Below, in pieces: positions 9,319 through 19,750 of a DNA stretch of 64,000 nucleotides. The notes under the pieces were generated by a model. That model did not search any database. It had not been told where the DNA came from and saw only the letters and a program-made list of their open reading frames with translations. The stretch spans positions 121,851 through 185,850 of the forward strand of contig JALHMJ010000005.1 of NCBI GenBank assembly GCA_022844105.1, in the 5' to 3' direction. Position 1 is the stretch's first letter; the number at the start of each line of letters is the position of its first letter. A program made the translations under genes and the position numbers. The DNA comes from Hyphomicrobium sp. (GTDB lineage Bacteria > Pseudomonadota > Alphaproteobacteria > Rhizobiales > Hyphomicrobiaceae).

Positions 9319-11121
9319 CTAGTTCTCATCCATCTTGAGCGCGGCAATGAAGGCTTCCTGCGGGATTTCGACTTTGCCGAATTCGCGCATCTTCTTCTTG
9401 CCGGCCTTCTGTTTGTCGAGCAGCTTGCGCTTGCGTGAGATATCGCCGCCGTAACATTTGGCGAGCACGTCCTTGCGCAGCGCCTTGATCGTCTCGCGCG
9501 CAATCACCTTGGCTCCAATCGCCGCCTGGAGCGGAATTTGGAACAGGTGAGGCGGGATCAATTCCTTGAGCTTCTCGCACATGGATCGCCCGCGGCTTTC
9601 CGCCCGCGCCCGGTGCACCACGATCGACAGGGCATCCACCGGCTCGCTATTGACGAGGATCGAAAGCTTGACGAGATCGCCTTCTTCGTAGCCCTGGATA
9701 TGGTAGTCGAAGGATGCGTAGCCGCGCGAAACGCTCTTCAGCCGGTCATAGAAATCGAACACCACTTCGTTCAGCGGCAATTCGTAAACGAGCATGGCGC
9801 GCGCGCCGACGTAGGTTAGCGTCTTCTGTCGCCCGCGCCGGTCCTGGCAGAGTTTCAGAACGGCGCCGAGATAGTCGTCGGGCACGAGGATCGTTGCCTC
9901 GATCCACGGCTCTTCGATGTGGTCGATTTTGACAACGTCCGGCATGTCGGCCGGATTGTGCATTTCGACGACGCTGCCACCCTTCATGTGCAAGTGGTAG
10001 ATGACCGACGGCGCCGTGGTGATGAGTTCAAGGTTGAACTCGCGCACGAGGCGCTCGGTGATGATTTCCAAGTGCAGAAGGCCAAGAAACCCGCAACGGA
10101 ATCCGAATCCGAGCGCGGCGGAGCTTTCCGTCTCAAACGAGAAGCTCGCATCGTTGAGACGCAGCCGCGACATGGCCTCGCGCAGATCTTCAAAGTCGGC
10201 GGCGTCGACCGGGAAAAGTCCGCAGAACACCACAGGTTGCGCGGGCTTGAAGCCCGGCAGCGCCTCGGCCGTCGGATGCTTCTCGTCGGTGATGGTGTCG
10301 CCGACCCGCGTATCGGCAACTTCCTTGATTGCGCCGGTGAAAAATCCGATCTCGCCTGGGCCGAGTTCGCCGAGCATCTCCTGCTTTGGCCGGAAGATGC
10401 CGACGCGCTCGACGGGATACGCCCCGTCCGTCGACATCATCTTGACCCGCTGGCCCTTCTTCAGCGTGCCTTCGATCACCCGCACCAGAACCACCACGCC
10501 GAGGTAGGCGTCATACCAGCTGTCGATCAGCATGGCTTTTAGAGGTTTGTTGCGGTCACCCTTTGGTGGCGGCAGCCGTTCGACAATCGCCTCGAGCACG
10601 GCAGCGACATTGAGACCCGTCTTTGCCGAAACACCAATGGCATCCGAAGCATCAATGCCGATGACATCCTCGATCTGCTGCCTGACCCGGTCGGCATCGG
10701 CCGAAGGCAGGTCGATCTTGTTCAGGACCGGTAGGATTTCGAGGTTGTTGTCGAGCGCCTGATAGACGTTGGCAAGCGTCTGGGCTTCAACGCCCTGACT
10801 TGCGTCAACGACGAGAACCGCGCCTTCGCACGCCGCCAGAGAACGCGAAACTTCGTAGGCGAAGTCGACGTGGCCGGGCGTGTCCATCAGATTGAGCTGG
10901 TAGGTCTTGCCGTCCTTGTGCTTGTAATCGAGGCGAACCGTCTGCGCCTTGATCGTAATGCCGCGCTCCCGCTCGATGTCCATGCTGTCGAGGATTTGCG
11001 CCTTCATCTCGCGATCTGAGACGTTGCCGCACAGCTGGATCAGCCGGTCGGACAGCGTCGACTTACCGTGGTCGATATGGGCGATGATCGAAAAGTTGCG
11101 GATCAGGGAAGTATCTGTCAT
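9319..11121 (-). CDS. lepA: elongation factor 4 (LepA)
   Basis: [32 protein letters not shown]...DTPGHVDF...; full-length LepA. Confidence 0.97.
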   Translation of the reverse strand: MTDTSLIRNFSIIAHIDHGKSTLSDRLIQLCGNVSDREMKAQILDSMDIERERGITIKAQTVRLDYKHKDGKTYQLNLMDTPGHVDFAYEVSRSLAACEGAVLVVDASQGVEAQTLANVYQALDNNLEILPVLNKIDLPSADADRVRQQIEDVIGIDASDAIGVSAKTGLNVAAVLEAIVERLPPPKGDRNKPLKAMLIDSWYDAYLGVVVLVRVIEGTLKKGQRVKMMSTDGAYPVERVGIFRPKQEMLGELGPGEIGFFTGAIKEVADTRVGDTITDEKHPTAEALPGFKPAQPVVFCGLFPVDAADFEDLREAMSRLRLNDASFSFETESSAALGFGFRCGFLGLLHLEIITERLVREFNLELITTAPSVIYHLHMKGGSVVEMHNPADMPDVVKIDHIEEPWIEATILVPDDYLGAVLKLCQDRRGRQKTLTYVGARAMLVYELPLNEVVFDFYDRLKSVSRGYASFDYHIQGYEEGDLVKLSILVNSEPVDALSIVVHRARAESRGRSMCEKLKELIPPHLFQIPLQAAIGAKVIARETIKALRKDVLAKCYGGDISRKRKLLDKQKAGKKKMREFGKVEIPQEAFIAALKMDEN

Positions 11122-11287
11122 GGGCGGCTGATAGCACTTGGGTTTCTCCGGCAAAAGGGCCTTGTCCGGTCACCGTCGAACCGTCGCACGTCGCGGCTGG
11201 CAGACGTCGGAGTACTGGCAAAGCTGGCAACGTGCGACGGCGTGTGCAACAATGCTGGAAACCAATAGATTAACTGGAGGAAATGAC

Positions 11288-11878
11288 ATGGCAGGGATGG
11301 CGAATTCGCGCGGCAAAGGGTTCAAGGACGCGTTGAGCGCGACCGGTGTCAACGAGGAAGTGCAGTCAGCGCTCACGTCGGCCTTCGAGTCGATGTGTGA
11401 CTGGCGCCAGGAGGCTGCCAATCAGGCCGAGCGGCACGGCAACAAGGTGTTCGACAAAATGAGCACCGCCGCCAAGGCGATGGGATGGCCCCCCGAACTG
11501 GTCGACATGACCCGCCAGCAGATGCAGCAGGCGTCCCGGATGCAGATCCAGGTTCTTGATCAAGTGATGGATTCCTGGGAAGGCCAAGTCAAAAATCCAG
11601 GCACGGGAATTCAGATGCCCGGCGTCGCCGGTTCGCCGTTCCAGTTTCCAAACTTCGGCGGTATGCCCGGAATGAGCGGCATGCCAGGAATGCCTGGGAT
11701 GCCAGGAATGCCAGGAATGCCCGACTTCAGCACCCTGCCCACGGCACCACTGCAATTCTGGATGCAGGCTGCTGAGATGTGGCAGAAGAATTGGCAGCAG
11801 GCGATGTCGCAGTGGATGGAAGCGCAGTCGAACATGATGAGTGGCGGGTCCGACAAAGGCCGCCCAGGTAAGCGCTGA
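11288..11878 (+). CDS. phasin-like/PHA-associated hypothetical protein with (GMP)n triplet repeat
   Basis: RBS ggagg upstream of ATG 11288; helical N- and C-terminal parts around GGMPGMSGMPGMPGMPGMPGMPD; Trp/Gln-rich C-terminus. Confidence 0.5.
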   Translation: MAGMANSRGKGFKDALSATGVNEEVQSALTSAFESMCDWRQEAANQAERHGNKVFDKMSTAAKAMGWPPELVDMTRQQMQQASRMQIQVLDQVMDSWEGQVKNPGTGIQMPGVAGSPFQFPNFGGMPGMSGMPGMPGMPGMPGMPDFSTLPTAPLQFWMQAAEMWQKNWQQAMSQWMEAQSNMMSGGSDKGRPGKR

Positions 11879-11925
11879 GAGTACGTATCCAACGCGCAGA
11901 TTTAGGCGCGCGCACGGGATTGAAC

Positions 11926-11953
11926 AAACCGGCCGCACCCGCGGCCGGTTTTC
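11926..11953 (+). terminator. rho-independent terminator
   Basis: ACCGGCCGC-accc-GCGGCCGGTTTTC. Confidence 0.75.
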
Positions 11954-12033
11954 TAGTATCGCCGAGTACAGCGCACAGGATTTCCGCCACGTGTTGCGCA
12001 TTGCTGCGAAAGGTCAACCCAACTAACGTCTCG

Positions 12034-12600
12034 ATCAAGCCCGGCGGCCGGCTCCCCGCCAGGGGAGTCGCCATCCGGCCGGCTCCGCGTAGGTGGCGTC
12101 GGATGGCGCCACAAAAGCTCGCCGGGTCGCACGCACTAATCAAGCCCGGCGGCCGGCTCCCCGCCAGGGGAGTCGCCATCCGGCCGGCTCCGCTTAGGCG
12201 GAGTCGGATGGCGCCACAAAAACTCGCCGGGCGCACGCACTAATCAGGCCCGGCGGCCGGCTCCCCGTCAGGGGAGTCGCCATCCGGCCGGCTCCGCGTG
12301 GGCGGAGTCGGATGGCGCCACAAAAACTCGCCGGGCGCACGCACTAATCAGGCCCGGCGGCCGGCTCCCCGTCAGGGGAGTCGCCATCCGGCCGGCTCCG
12401 CGTAGGCGGAGTCGGATGGCGCCACAAAAACTCGCCGGGCGCACGCACTAATCAGGCCCGGCGGCCGGCTCCCCGTCAGGGGAGTCGCCATCCGGCCGGC
12501 TCCGCGTAGGCGGAGTCGGATGGCGCCACAAAAACTCGCCGGGCCCACGTATTAAGCCCGGCGGCCGGCTCCCCGCCAGGGGAGTCGCCGGGCCCACTAA
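12034..12600. repeat. tandem direct repeat, 104/105-bp unit, five near-complete copies plus one partial
   Basis: Unit starts at 12034, 12139, 12243, 12347, 12451 and partial from 12551; each unit atcagg/aagcccggcggccggctccccgYcaggggagtcgccatccggccggctccgcgtaggcggagtcggatggcgccacaaaaactcgccgggcgcacgcacta. Confidence 0.97.
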
Positions 12601-12614
12601 TAAAGAGGAACGAC

Positions 12615-14186
12615 ATGACGAGCATGGAATCGAGCGGTACGCCGGCGTCAGCCACACCGGCGTCGTCCACGGTCGGCGCGGACGTCCTCGCCTCTGTTGT
12701 CGTTTTCCTCGTCGCGCTGCCTCTGTGCATGGGCATTTCACTCGCCTCAGGTCTGCCGCCGACGGCCGGCATCGTGACCGGCATCATCGGTGGCATCATC
12801 GTCGGCGCGATTGCCGGTTCACCGCTGCAGATCAGCGGCCCAGCCGCAGGCCTGGCTGTTCTCGTTTATGAGCTCGTTCAGGCGCACGGCGTGGAGATGC
12901 TGGGCACCATCGTGCTTTTCGCTGGTCTCCTGCAATTTGCCGCCGGCTCGTTCAAACTGGGGCAGTGGTTTCGCGCCGTCTCCCCCGCCGTCATCCACGG
13001 CATGTTGGCTGGAATTGGCATCCTGATCTTTGCCGCTCAGTTCCACGTGATGCTTGACGGCAAACCAGTCGGTAACGGCATTCAAAATTTGCTGGCGATC
13101 CCAGGCGCGATCGTGACTGCGGTCCAGGCTGGCGATAGCCGCATGACCGCCGGCGAAGTCGGTGCCCTCACGATTGCCGCGATTTTTGCCTGGGCCTCGC
13201 TAGCGCCCAAGCGACTGCGTGTCATACCCGCCCCGCTCGTGGGCGTCGTCGTCGGCATGATGGCCGCAGCGATTTTCCAGATCGATTCGATCAAGTTCGT
13301 CAGCGTCCCGGAAAACTTCTGGTCGACGCTCATCTTCCCGACGCCGGAGCGGATCGGCACGTTTTTCACCAATCCCCATCTGCTGATTGGTGCCGTGGCC
13401 ATTGCATTTATCGCTTCCGCCGAAACGCTGCTTTGCGCTACCGCTGTCGATCAGATGCATTCCGGTCCGCGAACGAAATATGATCGCGAACTCACCGCGC
13501 AAGGCATCGGCAACACACTCTGCGGCGCCCTGGGTGCGCTACCGATGACCGGCGTCATCGTCCGCTCGGGTGCCAATGTGGAAGCAGGCGCCAAGACGCG
13601 GCTGTCTGCGATATTGCACGGCGTCTGGCTTCTGCTCTTTGCCAGCCTCCTTCCTTGGACGCTGACCTACATCCCGCTGTCTTCGCTGGCCGCGGTTCTG
13701 GTTTATACCGGCTACAAGCTCGCCTACCCCAAGATCGTGCCAACGCTGCTGCAGTACGGCACGACGAAAGTCTTTATTTACGTCGCAACCATCGTGATGA
13801 TCGTCTCCACGGACCTTCTCAAGGGCGTGCTGACCGGTGTCGTGCTCTCACTCGCTCGCATTCTCTATGCGCTGTCCCGTCTTGAAATACGCACCGAAGC
13901 GGCCCCCTCTTCAAAACGTATTGACATGCACCTGTCAGGCACCGCGACGGTGATCGGCTTGCCTAAGCTTGCCCAGGCGCTGGAAGCACTGCCGCCAGGA
14001 TCGGAGGTCGTCATCCACATCAACGACCTCGACTACATCGACCATTCGTGTCTCGACCTGCTCGCCAACTGGGAAAAGCAGCACAAAACAACCGGCGGCA
14101 CGTTGACCATCGAGTGGCACCAGTTGGCCCAAAAATACCATCGCCGCCATGGAACATCGGCCGCGGAACCCGCTGTGATGCCCTGA
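12615..14186 (+). CDS. SulP family inorganic anion transporter with C-terminal STAS domain
   Basis: FLVALPLCMGISLASGLPPTAGIVTGIIGGIIVGAIAGSPLQISGPAAGL...; STAS segment VVIHINDLDYIDHSCLDLL. Confidence 0.92.
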   Translation: MTSMESSGTPASATPASSTVGADVLASVVVFLVALPLCMGISLASGLPPTAGIVTGIIGGIIVGAIAGSPLQISGPAAGLAVLVYELVQAHGVEMLGTIVLFAGLLQFAAGSFKLGQWFRAVSPAVIHGMLAGIGILIFAAQFHVMLDGKPVGNGIQNLLAIPGAIVTAVQAGDSRMTAGEVGALTIAAIFAWASLAPKRLRVIPAPLVGVVVGMMAAAIFQIDSIKFVSVPENFWSTLIFPTPERIGTFFTNPHLLIGAVAIAFIASAETLLCATAVDQMHSGPRTKYDRELTAQGIGNTLCGALGALPMTGVIVRSGANVEAGAKTRLSAILHGVWLLLFASLLPWTLTYIPLSSLAAVLVYTGYKLAYPKIVPTLLQYGTTKVFIYVATIVMIVSTDLLKGVLTGVVLSLARILYALSRLEIRTEAAPSSKRIDMHLSGTATVIGLPKLAQALEALPPGSEVVIHINDLDYIDHSCLDLLANWEKQHKTTGGTLTIEWHQLAQKYHRRHGTSAAEPAVMP

Positions 14187-14283
14187 CGCGGCCGACGCTG
14201 CACTTTGGCCTACTCTCGTCTTGACGCCGCCATAACACTCGGCATGAGTGACCCAGCCCAATAACTAAAGGAAACGGCCGGGG

Positions 14284-15705
14284 ATGTTCCGCTACCGCTT
14301 TTGTGTCGCCGTGCTGACGGCATTGACCACGACCACCCTGATGGCGGCCGCCGCCGCTAAGGCCCAGGGGATCGAATTCGGCCCGCCTCAAACGAAGCCC
14401 ACCAAAGCGCCGTCTGTCCAGCAGCTGGAGCCCGGCGCCGCGTCAGCAGCAACTGCTCCCGTGCCGGCAGCCGGCGCCGCCAAGCGGCAGGTTCCAGGTC
14501 CCGGAACGCCCAACCCTTTGGCCGAGAAATACTCGACCTCCGGCCTGCCGCCAAAACCCAATCCGGCCAACTGCAAAAACGCTGAAAGTTTCGATGTCTG
14601 GCTCGCCGGCTTCCGCAAGGAAGCCGCGGCCAACGGCGTATCGGCACGCACCATTTCCCGCGCCCTCGATGGCCGCACGCTAGAAACCGGCGTCATCGCG
14701 CGGGATCGCAAACAAGGTTTCTTTGCGCAAAGCTACACGGACTTTGCCGCCAAGCTCGCCACCAATAACCGCGTCCAGAATGGCCGCGCGCAAATCAAGA
14801 AGAACGCCGACGCGTTCGCTCGCGTCACCCGCCAATACGGCGTCCCCGCCTCGGTGATCACCGGCTTCTGGGCGCTCGAAAGCGATTTCGGCGCCGGCAT
14901 GGGCAAGCTGCCGATCATGAATTCTCTGACCACGCTTGCCTATGACTGCCGACGCGGCGCCATGTTCCGCAAGGAGCTGATGGCGGCACTCGACATTATC
15001 GATCGAGGAGATATGTCGCCCGACACAATGATCGGTTCCTGGGCCGGTGAAATCGGCCAGACTCAGTTCCTGCCGACACGGTATCTCGCGCATGCCATCG
15101 ACTACGACGGCGACGGCGACATCAACCTGTTCGCCAACCCGACCGACATCATCGGCTCGACGGCGAACTACATGACCCATCTCGGTTGGCGGCGCGATGA
15201 ACCCTGGCTCGAAGAAGTCATTGTGACGAAGGATCTAGCCTGGGATAAAGCCGATCTGTCCATCAAGCTTCCGCGTTCGCAGTGGTCCGGCTGGGGTGTT
15301 GTGAACGTGGACGGCTCGCCGCTGTCGAGCGACGCACTGCCGGCCTCGCTCATACTTCCCATGGGCCGCTTCGGCCCGGCCTTTCTCGCCTACGAGAACT
15401 TCAATGTTTACCTGCAGTGGAATCAATCGCTGAACTACGCGATCACCGCGGCTTGGCTCTCGACGCGCATCGACGGCGCTCCGCCGATGCAGAAGCCGAA
15501 GCGCGCGATCGCGGTTCTAGCGCCCGATGAGGCCAAGGAACTGCAACGGCAACTAAAGCGGCGCGGCTTCGACGTCGGCGAAATCGACGGCAAAATTGGC
15601 GCCTCGACGCGCGCGGCCGTGAAGGCCATGCAAGTGAAACTCGGGTTTCCGGCCGACAGCTATCCGACGCCGGAACTGCTTGCGGCATTGCGTGGCGAAA
15701 GCTGA
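14284..15705 (+). CDS. lytic murein transglycosylase (MltB family) with C-terminal peptidoglycan-binding domain
   Basis: GVPASVITGFWALESDFGAGMGKLPIMNSLTTLAYDCRR...GEIGQTQFLPTRYL; C-terminal LKRRGFDVGEIDGKIGASTRAAVKAMQ. Confidence 0.93.
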   Translation: MFRYRFCVAVLTALTTTTLMAAAAAKAQGIEFGPPQTKPTKAPSVQQLEPGAASAATAPVPAAGAAKRQVPGPGTPNPLAEKYSTSGLPPKPNPANCKNAESFDVWLAGFRKEAAANGVSARTISRALDGRTLETGVIARDRKQGFFAQSYTDFAAKLATNNRVQNGRAQIKKNADAFARVTRQYGVPASVITGFWALESDFGAGMGKLPIMNSLTTLAYDCRRGAMFRKELMAALDIIDRGDMSPDTMIGSWAGEIGQTQFLPTRYLAHAIDYDGDGDINLFANPTDIIGSTANYMTHLGWRRDEPWLEEVIVTKDLAWDKADLSIKLPRSQWSGWGVVNVDGSPLSSDALPASLILPMGRFGPAFLAYENFNVYLQWNQSLNYAITAAWLSTRIDGAPPMQKPKRAIAVLAPDEAKELQRQLKRRGFDVGEIDGKIGASTRAAVKAMQVKLGFPADSYPTPELLAALRGES

Positions 15706-15729
15706 CTGCATGCAGTTTACAAACGAATT

Positions 15730-15765
15730 GGCTGCCGTCCCGTTGAGACGACAGCCAAATTTTTT
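15730..15765. terminator. terminator between convergent genes
   Basis: GGCTGCCGTC...GACGACAGCC followed by AAATTTTTT. Confidence 0.65.
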
Positions 15766-15783
15766 GCAAATCGTGACGGCTAC

Positions 15784-16092
15784 TCAGAGCTTGCAGATCG
15801 TCGCCGAGCCGCGGCACGTCCAACCAAACGATCCGCCCGGCGAACAGCTGTACTTGCGCGGCCCAAACGAGTAGCCGGGCGTCGAACCGTTGGCCATCCA
15901 TGACGCCCAAGCACCCCAGTCGACCGCCTGCAACAGCGCTTCATCAACTTGGAATTTTGCGTCCTTTTCCGATCCGGCCGACCCGACGGCACCCTTGCGG
16001 ACGCACTCCTTGGCTTCGGCGGACACGGCTGCGCCCAACATTAAAGCCGCGGCGGCAAGAGCGCCCGCCATGCACTTCAGTGATTTCATCAT
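15784..16092 (-). CDS. small secreted Cys-containing hypothetical protein
   Basis: Signal peptide MKSLKCMAGALAAAALMLGAAVSAEA; 102 aa. Confidence 0.6.
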   Translation of the reverse strand: MMKSLKCMAGALAAAALMLGAAVSAEAKECVRKGAVGSAGSEKDAKFQVDEALLQAVDWGAWASWMANGSTPGYSFGPRKYSCSPGGSFGWTCRGSATICKL

Positions 16093-16257
16093 TGTCTGTC
16101 TCCACCCGTTGTTCGAGGAATCAACGCACACAATCCTGGTCCTAGAAATTGCCAATGCCTATTGGCTGCATTCGTAAAACGTGGGGATCGCCGTCAGGTC
16201 TTGGTGCATAAATGCGGTCAGACCGAACCAACAAGCGGATAAGCGACACTCGAAGGG

Positions 16258-17040
16258 ATGACATCGGTGCCCCTTAGACTGGCACGACTTAGGGCGGCCG
16301 CGGCCTTCGGACTATTGATCGCTTGGGTGCCGGCGTCGCCGGCCGGCAGCGTTCAACCGGGAATTATCGGCGAAGACGACCGTCAACTCATTGATTCCGT
16401 TAGCTCACCCTGGACTGCGATCGGGCAGGTGAACATCGGCGGCTATCGCGCCATCGGCCAGTGCACGGGCACGCTCGTGCGCCCCGATCTCGTCATTACC
16501 GCCGCCCATTGCGTGATGGACAACGCCAAATCGCAGCCCTTTCCGCTGCGCAACATTCATTTCCTCGCCGGTGTGCGGGGTGGCGAACGCCGGGGCAACG
16601 CCGATGCGAAATGCCTGCGCTTTTTGCCCGGTTACGCCTATGTCGCGCAGCGCACCGCCAGTGGGGTTCCACTCAGCGCGATGTTCAAGGACGTCGTCGC
16701 CATCGTGCTCGACCGACAAATTGACGTTCCACCCGCCCGCATGGCCAATCCGCGCTCATGGGCAACAGGACAGGCGCTCCTGCATGCGGCCTATCCAGCC
16801 GATCAGCGCTTCCGCCTGTCCGCCCATGTCGGCTGTCGATTGCTGCGCCCGAGCCGGCCGGTGCCTGTTTGGCTGACCGACTGCGACACCCACCCGGCAA
16901 GTTCCGGCGGCCCGGTTTTTGTCGACGAAGACGGCGAACTGCGCCTCGCCGCCGTCATGGTCGGCGCCGGCGCCCGCAACAGCACAGCGGTCCCTCTCGC
17001 CCAATGGCAAGACCTGCTCGATGGTCACGGATGCGAGTGA
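16258..17040 (+). CDS. secreted trypsin-like serine protease (S1 family)
   Basis: Catalytic motifs TAAHC, FKDVVAIVLD, and THPASSGGPVF. Confidence 0.85.
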   Translation: MTSVPLRLARLRAAAAFGLLIAWVPASPAGSVQPGIIGEDDRQLIDSVSSPWTAIGQVNIGGYRAIGQCTGTLVRPDLVITAAHCVMDNAKSQPFPLRNIHFLAGVRGGERRGNADAKCLRFLPGYAYVAQRTASGVPLSAMFKDVVAIVLDRQIDVPPARMANPRSWATGQALLHAAYPADQRFRLSAHVGCRLLRPSRPVPVWLTDCDTHPASSGGPVFVDEDGELRLAAVMVGAGARNSTAVPLAQWQDLLDGHGCE

Positions 17041-17054
17041 GCGTATCGGCGCTG

Positions 17055-17714
17055 TCAGGCCTTCTCGTCGCCAGCCAGAACCTTGCCCATCCAGTCGTCG
17101 ATCGTGATTTGGCCGATTTTTTCGACGACCGCCGTCTCATGTGGACGCAGAACATCCTGCACGCCGTCGATGCGTTTCCACTCGCAAAATGGTGTCTCAG
17201 CACTTTCCAGCGGCGCATAGCGAGAGGCCTGCACCTTCTGATAGCGGTGCACATAGCGCGGGCAGTTCATGAACACTTCGCTGACCGTCACGATCACGGC
17301 CAATTCGGCTTCCTTGAAATTCGCCAGAACCTGCGGATCACGCGACAGTCGCGCCCGGCCCTGCAAACGCAACCGGAACGGCTTTTCAAAATCGATGAAC
17401 AGCAGCCCCACGTCTGGATTGCCGGCGATGTTGCCCATTGAAAGGTACATGCCGTTGCCGTCGTAGCTTGGAAAAGCGATCGTCTGCGCATCCAGAACAC
17501 GCACGAAGCCGGGTGTTCCGCCTTTATAGGAAACCGTCGGCCGGCCGCGATCGTCGACGGATGAGAGAAAGCACATGTCGCGTGCTTCGATGAATGCCTT
17601 CTCAAGGTCGCCGACTTCGGTCTTGACGGCGATCACTTCGATACGGTCGGCCATCGGCCGCGACTGGAACTCGTCCTGCAGGGCGCGGTGCTCGGGTCCA
17701 TAAAGACGGCTCAT
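17055..17714 (-). CDS. pyridoxamine 5'-phosphate oxidase family protein
   Basis: CFLSSVDDRGRPTVSYKGGTPGFVRVLDAQTIAFPSYDGNGMYLSMGNIAGNPDVGLLFIDFE. Confidence 0.8.
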   Translation of the reverse strand: MSRLYGPEHRALQDEFQSRPMADRIEVIAVKTEVGDLEKAFIEARDMCFLSSVDDRGRPTVSYKGGTPGFVRVLDAQTIAFPSYDGNGMYLSMGNIAGNPDVGLLFIDFEKPFRLRLQGRARLSRDPQVLANFKEAELAVIVTVSEVFMNCPRYVHRYQKVQASRYAPLESAETPFCEWKRIDGVQDVLRPHETAVVEKIGQITIDDWMGKVLAGDEKA

Positions 17715-17835
17715 GACGTTTGCTCTCCCGTCGTTTTGGTGTTGTGGTTGGCCGCCGCTTATAGCATTTCGGATGGCCGCCGCCGCCGTAAGGCCCCGAG
17801 CTTTCTTGGCCTGACTTCACATTTCGAGGCCCCTG

Positions 17836-18465
17836 TTGCGCCGCGACCCGAGATCATTCGGAGCTATTACCGTCCCGACGCCGCCTTCGCCGCGCGGACG
17901 CCGGATCGGCATTATGGGAGGCTCGTTCAACCCCCCGCATGCCGGTCACTTTTTGGCGGCGGCGGAGGCGATGAAGCGTCTCCGCCTCGATGAAGTGTGG
18001 TGGATCGTGACGCCCGGTAATCCGCTCAAATCAAATGGAGCGTTGCAGCCCCTTTCCAAACGCATGGCCGCCGTTCGCGCTCTGGCCGCCCACCCGCGCA
18101 TGCGGGTGACGGCGTTCGAAGCAGCGCTCGGTTCGCCCTTTACGGCCGTCACCCTCCAGTTCCTCGTCCGGCGCTTTCCCAGTGTCGCGTTTGTCTGGGT
18201 GATGGGAGCCGACAACCTCGCCACTTTCGATCGCTGGCAAAATTGGCGCGGTATCGCCGCAACAATGCCGATCGCAGTGGTCGACCGCCCGGGCTACCGC
18301 CTGAAGGCGCTGGCATCTCCGGCCGCCAAAGCGCTGGCGGACAGCCGCCAGCCCGAATCCTCAGCGGCCGGTTTGGCCGGCCAGTCGCCGCCGTCGTGGG
18401 TTTTTCTGACCAATCGCTTGCTTCCGCAGTCTTCAACGCAAATTCGCCAAGCGCTTGAAGATTAA
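17836..18465 (+). CDS. nadD: nicotinate-nucleotide adenylyltransferase
   Basis: IGIMGGSFNPPHAGHFLAAAEAMKRL...WVMGADNLATFDRWQNW; exact start uncertain. Confidence 0.93.
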   Translation: MRRDPRSFGAITVPTPPSPRGRRIGIMGGSFNPPHAGHFLAAAEAMKRLRLDEVWWIVTPGNPLKSNGALQPLSKRMAAVRALAAHPRMRVTAFEAALGSPFTAVTLQFLVRRFPSVAFVWVMGADNLATFDRWQNWRGIAATMPIAVVDRPGYRLKALASPAAKALADSRQPESSAAGLAGQSPPSWVFLTNRLLPQSSTQIRQALED

Positions 18466-18631
18466 CGTTTAAATGACGTCACGCGGTGGCATTTGTCGTT
18501 GCGCGGACGCGGCGCCGGTTGCCGAGAAGGCTGCGCGGCCCTATCTTTCGTTGCGTTGGTGTTGGGCCAACCCGAAACTGGCATCGCGCCGGTCCTTCGC
18601 GACGGCAACCGAAAGGACAAAAGACCCACAC

Positions 18632-19048
18632 ATGCCAACCTCCACCGGAGCCGCCCCGAAGGGCGCTTCTATCGCCGCCAAGCCGCTCGAAGGCCAGGCC
18701 GCGACCGCAACGGCTGAACTGCTCAAGGACGTCGTCGAGTGGCTCGACGAAGCCAAAGCCGAAGAGATCGTAACGGTCAATCTCGCTGGCAAATCTTCCA
18801 TCGGCGATTACATGGTCATCGCCTCGGGACGCTCGGACCGCCATGTTGGCGCGATTGCCGAACAATTGCGCAAAAAATTAAAGGATGCTGGATACCCGAC
18901 GGTGCGCGTCGAAGGCCAGCCAACCTGCGATTGGGTGCTGATCGATAGCGGCGACATCATCGTCCATGTCTTCCGGCCCGAAGTTCGCGAATTCTACAAT
19001 CTCGAAAAAATGTGGTCACTCGACCGTCCGGCCGACGCGGCGCACTGA
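18632..19048 (+). CDS. rsfS: ribosomal silencing factor RsfS
   Basis: VNLAGKSSIGDYMVIASGRSDRHVGAIAEQL...GDIIVHVFRPEVREFYNLEKMW. Confidence 0.94.
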   Translation: MPTSTGAAPKGASIAAKPLEGQAATATAELLKDVVEWLDEAKAEEIVTVNLAGKSSIGDYMVIASGRSDRHVGAIAEQLRKKLKDAGYPTVRVEGQPTCDWVLIDSGDIIVHVFRPEVREFYNLEKMWSLDRPADAAH

Positions 19049-19090
19049 TCGGGTCATCGAGGCGGCGCGAGCCACCGTGCGAAGGGCGGC

Positions 19091-19570
19091 ATGCGCATCG
19101 AAATACTGGCCGTCGGCCGTCTCAAGGACGAAGCCGAATCGTCCATTGTCGCGCGCTATCAGAAGCGCTTCGGCCAAACCGGCCGCGCCTGCGGTCTGGG
19201 TCCCCTACTTATCACCGAATTCGCTGAAAGCCGTGCCGCCTCGGCGGCCGAGCGCAAGTCCGATGAATCGGCTCGCCTTTTGAAGGCAGCGGGCTCGGCG
19301 GCGCTTGTTGTATTGGACGTGGCGGGTCGCTCCCTGACGAGCGAAGACTTCGCCACACATCTGCGAACTTTGACCGAAGGCGGCACCAAATCATGTGCCT
19401 TTCTGATTGGCGGACCTGATGGGCATGACCCCGCGGTACGGGCCACCCAATCGCTCCCGCTGTCGCTTGGAGTCCTCACACTTCCCCATGGGCTGGCCCG
19501 CGTGATCCTGGCCGAGCAGCTTTACCGTGCCGCTACAATTCTGACCGGGCACCCATATCACCGCGCCTAG
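19091..19570 (+). CDS. rlmH: 23S rRNA (pseudouridine(1915)-N(3))-methyltransferase
   Basis: FLIGGPDGHDPAVRATQSLPLSLGVLTLPHGLARVILAEQLYRAATILTGHPYHRA. Confidence 0.95.
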   Translation: MRIEILAVGRLKDEAESSIVARYQKRFGQTGRACGLGPLLITEFAESRAASAAERKSDESARLLKAAGSAALVVLDVAGRSLTSEDFATHLRTLTEGGTKSCAFLIGGPDGHDPAVRATQSLPLSLGVLTLPHGLARVILAEQLYRAATILTGHPYHRA

Positions 19571-19750
19571 AAGCTGTTTGTGGCTTGGCGACGATGCGCC
19601 ATCCGGCTATTGGCTGTCACAGACGGGCGCAAAGCCCGCACAGCACGGCCTGACGATGATACGGGAAAGCCGGGGGGTTCCGACGGCCCGAACGTCGGTG
19701 GGGAACAAGCGCTTAAACTGCGTCAGTTGCGTCAGTCGAGGAGAACGTCC

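Noticed and set aside
11640-11720. Short DNA repeat as a mobile or regulatory element
   Set aside because: Explained by the in-frame GMP codon repeat of the protein at 11288-11878.
12034-12600. CRISPR-like array
   Set aside because: Units are contiguous 104-bp tandem copies with no unique spacers; repeats differ mostly in hairpin loops and no cas genes are adjacent.
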